Below the pieces are notes generated by a model, which was not told the origin of the DNA, did not search any database, and saw nothing but the letters and a program-made list of their open reading frames with translations. Of a DNA stretch of 5,134 nucleotides, positions 1-3,910 are shown piece by piece; positions within the stretch are counted from its first letter, which is position 1, and the number at the start of each line of letters is the position of its first letter. The position numbers were made by a program, and so were the translations under genes. Origin of the DNA: Acidobacteriota bacterium (GTDB taxonomy: Bacteria; Acidobacteriota; Polarisedimenticolia; Gp22-AA2). The DNA is taken from the NCBI GenBank assembly GCA_027297005.1, contig JAPUIN010000278.1, positions 1-5,134 on the forward strand. Direction: 5' to 3'.

Positions 1-297
1 GCAGATGTGGATCAGGGATTCCGCCTGCTTGCGAATCGCCTTCGTCACCTCGGGGTGGCAGTGCCCGGTGGATACGGTCGAGATGCCGGCGGCGAAATCG
101 AGAAAACGATTTCCGTCCACGTCCTCGACGACCATCCCCGCAGCGGTGGCGACGACGAGCGGCATGTCCTTGGTGAGATTCTGGGAGACCGTGCGGGCAT
201 CACGCGCAATCACGTCCCGTGCCTTCGGCCCGGGAGGAGGCACGATGATCTTGGGGTATTCGTCAACGTCTTCGACGATGGCCGGCCGGATGCCCAT
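1..297 (-). CDS. Class-III PLP-dependent aminotransferase (or related amino-acid racemase), N-terminal 99 residues only
   Basis: The gene reads leftward from ATG at 297 and runs off the window with its frame open, so only the first 99 of an expected 430-460 residues are present. Visible blocks are YPKIIVPPPGPKARDVIARD (residues 14-33), then EDVDGNRFLDFAAGIS (58-73) and TGHCHPEV (77-84). These are typical of the N-terminal domain of class-III (fold-type I) aminotransferases. The PPPGPKA..I.RD opening is, as I recall, also found in archaeal-type 4-aminobutyrate/acetylornithine aminotransferase-like proteins and in the amino-acid racemases of the same fold, so substrate and even reaction type stay open. 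The PLP lysine lies outside the window. The start is supported by an AAAGGAGA ribosome site 9 bases upstream and a good promoter. It is divergent from the sulfatase-like gene and related to the complete aminotransferase at 1932-3308. The family is confident; the substrate is unknown. Confidence 0.92.
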   Translation of the reverse strand, partial: MGIRPAIVEDVDEYPKIIVPPPGPKARDVIARDARTVSQNLTKDMPLVVATAAGMVVEDVDGNRFLDFAAGISTVSTGHCHPEVTKAIRKQAESLIHIC

Positions 298-306
298 GTG
301 CGTGTT

Positions 307-314
307 TCTCCTTT
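307..314 (-). promoter_or_regulatory. Shine-Dalgarno site of the minus-strand aminotransferase
   Basis: Read on the minus strand, 314 to 307 is AAAGGAGA, a near-perfect anti-16S match that ends 9 bases before the ATG at 297. It fixes this start. It also contrasts with the two plus-strand genes at 483 and 1932, which have no usable ribosome site. Confidence 0.85.
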
Positions 315-343
315 TGAAACAGAATCCCTCAGTGTGAAGCCGC

Positions 344-372
344 ATTCTGAGCGATGGAGCGCGCGCTGTCAA
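344..372 (-). promoter_or_regulatory. Sigma70-type promoter for the minus-strand aminotransferase
   Basis: On the minus strand a perfect -35 TTGACA (372-367) is followed by a 17-base spacer and then CAGAAT (349-344), a 4/6 match to the -10 consensus. The predicted transcription start is near 337, giving a leader of about 40 bases that contains the Shine-Dalgarno site. The spacer includes the 10-base palindrome AGCGCGCGCT at 358-367, which touches the first base of the -35. It could bind a repressor, or it could simply be a GC run. Confidence 0.7.
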
Positions 373-444
373 GAATGGCCGACCGCCAGCAAACGCCCGC
401 CCGTCGTGGGTTTTATCGAAGTGCGGCGCACGGGTAGGTCCCCT

Positions 445-473
445 TTGACCCTCCTTCGGGGGGGTGCTAGAAT
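445..473 (+). promoter_or_regulatory. Sigma70-type promoter (extended -10) for the sulfatase-like gene
   Basis: TTGACC (445-450) is followed by 17 bases and TAGAAT (468-473). The TG at 465-466 makes it an extended -10 of the TGnTAnnnT type. The expected transcription start is about 479-481, only 2-4 bases before the TTG start codon at 483. It lies back to back with the promoter of the divergent aminotransferase, with 72 bases between the two -35 elements. The near-palindrome GTGCG-G-CGCAC (421-431) lies just upstream, centred near -54. Confidence 0.65.
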
Positions 474-482
474 CACCGTGCC

Positions 483-1868
483 TTGCTCCTCCGGACCGTT
501 CTCAGCATCCTGTCTGTCACCCTGTCAGTCGCGCTCTGCGGCTGTGGCGCTGGTCGGCGTCCCAATATCCTGCTGGTCGTCATCGACACGGCGCGCGGCG
601 ATCGATTCTCGTTCAACGGCTACGATCGTCCGACCTCTCCGGTCCTCGATGCGCTCGCGCGTGACGGCGCGATCTACACACGCGCATACTCCCCGGCGCC
701 GTGGACCGTGCCGGCGCACGCCAGCCTGTTCACGGGACAATACCCCTCACGGCATCGGACCGACTGCGGCTCGCTGAGGTTGCCGGACGAAATCGTGACG
801 CTCGCCGAGATTCTGCAGGACGCCGGGTACCGCACGGTCGGGTACACGGCGAATCCCTGGATCGGATCCTCGTACAATTTTCAGCAGGGGTTCGACAAGT
901 ACATCGAGATCTGGCGGGAGGTGAACACGGATGTCGAGCCGGATACCGGTGCGGCGCGGATCAACTCCCGGGTGCTGCGCTACTTGAGGTGGTGGGCGGA
1001 GAACCCGGACGCGCGGAGTCGCCCGTTCTTCGTCTTCATCAATTACTTCGAGCCGCATCTTGGCTACCATCCGCCGGAGCCGGAGCGATCGCGGTTCCTC
1101 AGGGAAGGGGTCGATCGGGCGCGCGCCGAGCATCTGAGCCGGCTGGGGCATCCGGATGAGATGGAGTACATCCTCGGACGGTCCGACCTTACCGCCGGCG
1201 ACATGGAAATTCTCAACGACCTCTACGATGGCGAGATCGCCTACATCGATCGCAGGCTCGGGGAGATATTCGATCTGCTCCGTGAGCTGGATCTGCTCGA
1301 CGAGACGATCATCGCCGTGACCGGGGACCACGGAGAGAACATCGGCGATCACGGGATGATGGATCACAAGATGAGCGTCCACGACTCGCTGCTGCATGTG
1401 CCCCTGGTGATGCGCTATCCGGCCCGGATCGGACCGGGCCAGCGCATCGACGACGTGGTACAGATGCACGATCTCTTTCCGACCCTGCTCGGCCTGATCG
1501 GAATCGATCCTCCGGAGGGAGTGCGGGTGGAAGCGGTCCCCCTTCCCGGGACCTCGGTCGACGGGCCGGTTCGTGCGGCAGGCGATCCGATCGTTGGAGA
1601 GTTCGTCGGTCCCCCGGTTGAGTTCATCAAAACGATGCAGGAACTGTTTCCCGGCGTCGACGTCTCCCGTTTCGATCGGACGCTCGTGGCCCTGAGGTCG
1701 GGAGACCTCAAAATTCACTGGGGGTCGGACGGTCGCCACCAGCTGTTCAACGTGGTCGACGACCCGGGGGAGTTGCGCGACTTGGCGGCTGCCGGAGACG
1801 AACGTCTGGACGACATGGTGCAACGGGTCGAGAGGTGGCTGCGCCGCCCCGCCCGGCGCGATCGCTAG
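483..1868 (+). CDS. Sulfatase/alkaline-phosphatase-superfamily hydrolase, lipoprotein, with Thr at the nucleophile position
   Basis: A 461-residue protein of the sulfatase fold (PF00884-like). Residues 1-21 form a lipoprotein signal: one Arg, a hydrophobic stretch at 5-18 and the lipobox L18-C-G-C21, so the mature protein should be membrane-anchored outside the cytoplasm. The core follows directly: PNILLVVIDTARGD (27-40, metal ligand D35), YDRPTSPVLDALARDG (47-62), WTVPAHASLFTGQYPSRH (74-91), and TGDHGEN (280-286, ligands D282/H283) followed by H295 before HVPLVM. The canonical C/S-x-P-S-R site reads T75-V-P-A-H79. With no Cys or Ser there, formylglycine cannot form, so a classical sulfatase mechanism is unlikely. 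A phosphomonoesterase, phosphodiesterase or transferase using Thr is a better guess; the substrate is unknown. TTG at 483 is the only start after the in-frame stop at 468-470 that keeps the signal peptide. It lacks a proper ribosome site. Confidence 0.9.
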   Translation: MLLRTVLSILSVTLSVALCGCGAGRRPNILLVVIDTARGDRFSFNGYDRPTSPVLDALARDGAIYTRAYSPAPWTVPAHASLFTGQYPSRHRTDCGSLRLPDEIVTLAEILQDAGYRTVGYTANPWIGSSYNFQQGFDKYIEIWREVNTDVEPDTGAARINSRVLRYLRWWAENPDARSRPFFVFINYFEPHLGYHPPEPERSRFLREGVDRARAEHLSRLGHPDEMEYILGRSDLTAGDMEILNDLYDGEIAYIDRRLGEIFDLLRELDLLDETIIAVTGDHGENIGDHGMMDHKMSVHDSLLHVPLVMRYPARIGPGQRIDDVVQMHDLFPTLLGLIGIDPPEGVRVEAVPLPGTSVDGPVRAAGDPIVGEFVGPPVEFIKTMQELFPGVDVSRFDRTLVALRSGDLKIHWGSDGRHQLFNVVDDPGELRDLAAAGDERLDDMVQRVERWLRRPARRDR

Positions 1869-1880
1869 GAGTTCGCCCGA

Positions 1881-1904
1881 GTATTTCGTGGCGCCACGTC
1901 ATAC
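1881..1904. promoter_or_regulatory. Inverted repeat at about -40 of the second aminotransferase gene: candidate operator
   Basis: The core CGTGGCGCCACG (1887-1898) is a perfect 12-base palindrome. Past two mismatched pairs the arms continue as GTAT (1881-1884) and ATAC (1901-1904), so 10 of 12 paired positions match across 24 bases. It occupies the -35 region of the promoter whose -10 lies at 1920-1925 and is centred about 39.5 bases before the predicted transcription start. That placement suits a class-II activator or a blocking repressor. A 3' hairpin for the upstream hydrolase mRNA is the alternative, but no T-run follows it. Confidence 0.5.
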
Positions 1905-1916
1905 AGACTCCCACTG

Positions 1917-1925
1917 TGTTATAGT
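1917..1925 (+). promoter_or_regulatory. Extended -10 promoter for the second aminotransferase; predicted leaderless mRNA
   Basis: TGT (1917-1919) plus TATAGT (1920-1925) is a strong extended -10. Six bases (TCCAAG) separate it from ATG at 1932, so a start of transcription at the usual 7th base falls on the A of the ATG. The -35 is poor: the best candidate is GTCATA at 1898-1903, a 3/6 match with a 16-base spacer that overlaps the dyad. The extended -10 or a bound activator would have to compensate. Confidence 0.6.
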
Positions 1926-1931
1926 TCCAAG

Positions 1932-3308
1932 ATGCCCTGCAAATCACCGGTTTCACTGATCAAAACGCCCCCTCCGGGCCCGGAAACACGTCGCCTGACG
2001 AAGCGCGAGGTCTCCGTCATGGCGCGGGGTGCCTACGGCGGCGAGGAGGATCGGTTCTTCCTCGCCCGCAGTGCCAAAGGTTCCCTCATCACAGACGTCG
2101 ACGGGAACCGGTTTATCGATTTCTCGGCCGGGTGGGCGACCAATAATGTCGGCAACTGCAACCCCGAAGTGGTCGAGGTGGTGAACCGGGTGATGCAGGA
2201 GTGTGGGGTCACCTGCTGGACGAGCAATGCCAACAGCGTGCAGCGGCTCGAACTGGCCGAGAAACTGCTCGAGGTCTGCCCGTCACGCACCGACCGGGTG
2301 GTCTTCCTGACGACCGGCACCGAGGCGGTCGAGGCCGCCCTCCGGATCATGCGCCGGGCATCGCAACGTCCGTTCATCATCTCCTTCTTTGGTCAATACC
2401 ACGGGCTGTCCTACGGCGCGATCGCGGCCGGGGCGCTCTATTCGGGGATGCGGGACGACGTCGCTCCGCTGGTCAATGGCACGATCTTGGTGCCGTATCC
2501 GTACGCCTACCGGTCTCTGCTGCAGTCACCGAACGGCGGTCCGGGCCGCGGGACGCTCGATTACATCAACGAATACGTCCTGCGCTACGAGGTCGACCCA
2601 TCAAGGATCGCCGGTGTGCTGGTTGAGCCGGTCGTGGGGGAGGCGGGCGTCTGGATCCCGCCGGATGATTTCCTGCCGGGGCTGCGCGAGATGTGCGACA
2701 GGCACGGCTGGTACCTGTGCATCGACGAGGTCCAGAGCGGCTTCGGCCGGTGCGGAAAAATGTGGGCGTACGAGCATTGGGATGTCGAGCCGGACCTGCT
2801 TGTCATCGGCAAGGGATTGTCAGGAGGCTCGATGCCGATCGCCGCGGTCACCGCGGGCGTCGACATCATGGACAAGGCGGAGGCGTTCGTGGCCGGCACC
2901 TACGCGGGCCACCCGGCCGCCTGCGCCGCCGGAGTGAAGACGATCGAGATCCTCTACCGGGATAAGCTGTTCGACTACGCCACCGAGCTCGGAGGCGTGG
3001 CGATCGAGAGGCTGCGGGCGATGCAGGAAAAATACCCGATCATCGGTGAGGTCCGCGGCATGGGGCTCTGGGTTACGGCCGAGTTCGTCAAGGATCGCAA
3101 GAGCCGCGAGCGCAACTACGAGGCGGCCTCGGAGATCAACGAGCACTGCCTGAGGAACGGGCTCTACTACCTACACGACAGCATTTCCTGGTTCTCCCGC
3201 TTCCAGCCTCCCCTCAACATCGAGCGTGACCTCTTCGAGCAGGGACTCGATATTTTCGAGGATGCGGTCCGCGCGGTTTCTGCCGGGAAAAGCTCCAGCC
3301 GGTCCTGA
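1932..3308 (+). CDS. Class-III PLP-dependent aminotransferase, complete
   Basis: A 458-residue cytoplasmic enzyme of fold-type I that would move an amino group between an amino donor and a 2-oxo acid or aldehyde. Visible sites are the N-terminal segment KTPPPGPETR (11-20), DVDGNRFIDFSAGW (55-68), the PLP-phosphate loop TTGTEAVEAA (127-136), the ring-stacking QYHG (155-158), E232 in VEPVVGEAG, D265 in CIDEVQSGFGR (pyridine nitrogen), K294 in VIGKGLSGG (Schiff-base lysine), and T323 in GTYAGHPAACAA. No key residue is missing and the length is normal. One odd point is GNCNPEV (74-80) where relatives, including the neighbour at 1-297, usually have GHCHPEV. ATG 1932 has no ribosome site. ATG 2019 (Met30) has GAGG 8 bases upstream, but starting there would delete the conserved PPPGP segment. 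A 4-aminobutyrate-, omega-amino-acid- or phospho-lyase-type role is equally open. Confidence 0.95.
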   Translation: MPCKSPVSLIKTPPPGPETRRLTKREVSVMARGAYGGEEDRFFLARSAKGSLITDVDGNRFIDFSAGWATNNVGNCNPEVVEVVNRVMQECGVTCWTSNANSVQRLELAEKLLEVCPSRTDRVVFLTTGTEAVEAALRIMRRASQRPFIISFFGQYHGLSYGAIAAGALYSGMRDDVAPLVNGTILVPYPYAYRSLLQSPNGGPGRGTLDYINEYVLRYEVDPSRIAGVLVEPVVGEAGVWIPPDDFLPGLREMCDRHGWYLCIDEVQSGFGRCGKMWAYEHWDVEPDLLVIGKGLSGGSMPIAAVTAGVDIMDKAEAFVAGTYAGHPAACAAGVKTIEILYRDKLFDYATELGGVAIERLRAMQEKYPIIGEVRGMGLWVTAEFVKDRKSRERNYEAASEINEHCLRNGLYYLHDSISWFSRFQPPLNIERDLFEQGLDIFEDAVRAVSAGKSSSRS

Positions 3309-3345
3309 CCAGACGAAATCCCGACCTCCCCCGCTCTCAACCCAA

Positions 3346-3492
3346 TTATGGATGGTCCCATCGCATGGATCGTGGGGTGAAATGGCCCGGAATAGGTGTA
3401 CCGACCGACCCCCCGGTAGGTTGGTCGTAAGGCGCCAAATTCGATACTTTCGCGACCATCACGGGATGGCCGGGCGATCTCGCCTCCTGCAT
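3346..3492 (-). CDS. Possible 48-residue small protein, unknown function (weak candidate)
   Basis: On the minus strand ATG at 3492 is preceded by GGAGG (3503-3499) and the six bases AAAAAT, an almost ideal ribosome site. The frame runs 48 codons to TAA at 3348-3346. The product begins MQEARSPGHPVMVAKVSN, is rich in Pro and Gly, has no membrane segment or signal peptide, and resembles nothing I know. Against coding: GC at third positions is about 62% by my count (30 of 48) against about 82% in the first 50 codons of the protease gene; two hairpins lie inside the frame; and I see no clear promoter. For it: the ribosome site and the overlapping hairpins just upstream, which could gate it. Confidence 0.22.
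   Translation of the reverse strand: MQEARSPGHPVMVAKVSNLAPYDQPTGGSVGTPIPGHFTPRSMRWDHP
3402..3427. repeat. Imperfect hairpin downstream of the aminotransferase
   Basis: CGACCGACC (3402-3410) pairs with GGTTGGTCG (3419-3427) around an 8-base loop. Eight of nine pairs are Watson-Crick and the ninth is a G-T wobble. It begins 94 bases past the aminotransferase stop. With no T-run after it on either strand it is not a textbook terminator, but it could protect the 3' end of the aminotransferase mRNA. Confidence 0.45.
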
Positions 3493-3501
3493 ATTTTTCC
3501 T

Positions 3502-3540
3502 CCCCGCAGGGCCGGGGATCAGCAACCATCGGATCCCCGG
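3502..3540 (-). promoter_or_regulatory. Mutually exclusive hairpins ahead of the candidate small ORF
   Basis: Read on the minus strand, CCGGGGATC (3540-3532) and GATCCCCGG (3520-3512) form a perfect 9-bp stem with an 11-base loop. The CCCCG part of the second arm (3517-3513) can instead pair with CGGGG (3506-3502), whose last two G's (3503-3502) open the GGAGG ribosome site at 3503-3499. The first fold leaves the ribosome site free and the second covers part of it. This is the geometry of an RNA switch or attenuator, but in GC-rich DNA short complementary G/C runs also arise by chance. Confidence 0.3.
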
Positions 3541-3843
3541 GGTGCCGCTGTGTCCACATAAGCGTCACCTTCCACAAGAGTTAGGCGACATGATTGAAAC
3601 CTGGAGGCGCCGAAGACCCACGAAGATCTGCAGGTTGCTGTCATCCTTCTGCCGAACCCGTATCAGGCAGGGGATTCCGCCGAACCTCTGTCTTCATTAG
3701 TGGTTGACACGTGCCGGATTTAACCGTACATGCCACTATCAACTGGGTGGGCCTCGTTTCGGCTCCCGGTCGGGATTGATCGGATTTGCCGTGTAGGCCG
3801 TCTCGAGTGGAAACCAGAATCAGTGAAACAGATCGACTCATCT

Positions 3844-3873
3844 CAAACACACCATTTGCGCCTTGGCTATCAT
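3844..3873 (+). promoter_or_regulatory. Weak candidate promoter for the S8 protease gene
   Basis: TATCAT (3868-3873) is a 5/6 match to the -10 consensus. The nearest -35 is CAAACA (3844-3849), a 3/6 match at an 18-base spacing. Transcription would start near 3880, leaving a leader of about 30 bases that includes the ribosome site at 3898-3905. No extended -10 TG is present. This is the best of several weak options. Confidence 0.3.
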
Positions 3874-3897
3874 GACTCAGTTCGGGGTCTTAATCGT

Positions 3898-3905
3898 GAG
3901 GGGGG
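3898..3905 (+). promoter_or_regulatory. Ribosome binding site of the S8 protease gene
   Basis: GAGGGGGG at 3898-3905 precedes ATG 3911; the GAGG core ends 9 bases before it. It decides against the in-frame upstream ATG at 3872, which has no ribosome site and would add 13 residues ahead of an otherwise normal signal peptide. Confidence 0.7.
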
Positions 3906-3910
3906 AATCC

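Larger units (their letters stand above)
3309..3910. other. 602-base gene-poor region with several hairpins
   Basis: I find no convincing protein gene, tRNA or mobile element here. Composition is less GC-rich by eye than the flanking genes. Visible structure includes stem-loops at 3402-3427, 3456-3469 (CCATC-ACGG-GATGG), 3502-3540 and 3649-3670 (CTGCC/GGCAG), the dyad GGCGATCTCGCC (3473-3484), and GCCGAACC repeated at 3651-3658 and 3679-3686. None of the hairpins is followed by a T-run on either strand, so no classical intrinsic terminator separates the aminotransferase from the protease. The minus-strand 48-codon frame at 3346-3492 is the best small-gene candidate. The last 70 bases hold the protease control signals. 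Confidence 0.6.

Noticed and set aside
7..777. Long open frame on the plus strand across 7-777
   Set aside because: It is antisense to the aminotransferase N-terminus and continues out of frame through the promoter region and the start of the sulfatase-like gene. Its product has no recognisable domain, while the overlapping frames carry clear family motifs.
747..1823. 358-codon minus-strand frame inside the sulfatase-like gene
   Set aside because: It is a GC-rich shadow frame. The plus-strand frame carries all the sulfatase-fold motifs, and the minus frame shows no family motif or ribosome site.
3512..3540. Hairpin read as an intrinsic terminator
   Set aside because: No T-run follows on the plus strand. 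The T-run at 3494-3498 lies on the wrong side for the plus strand and reads as A's on the minus strand.
3167..3577. 136-codon minus-strand frame covering the aminotransferase 3' end and the spacer
   Set aside because: About one third of it overlaps the conserved aminotransferase C-terminus, its sequence resembles no family, and its start lacks a ribosome site. The 48-codon frame at 3346-3492 is in a different frame with a better start.
3592..3600. GATTGAAAC-like ending reminiscent of CRISPR repeat termini
   Set aside because: There is a single occurrence with no second repeat, spacer periodicity or cas gene in the window.
3590..3700. 36-codon plus-strand frame with a very basic product
   Set aside because: It has only a weak TTAGG upstream, an Arg-rich composition typical of chance frames, and no similarity to anything known.
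3704..3732. Perfect TTGACA with TACATG 17 bases downstream
   Set aside because: The -10 matches at only 3 of 6 positions and lacks the essential final T, and no gene starts within about 180 bases downstream.
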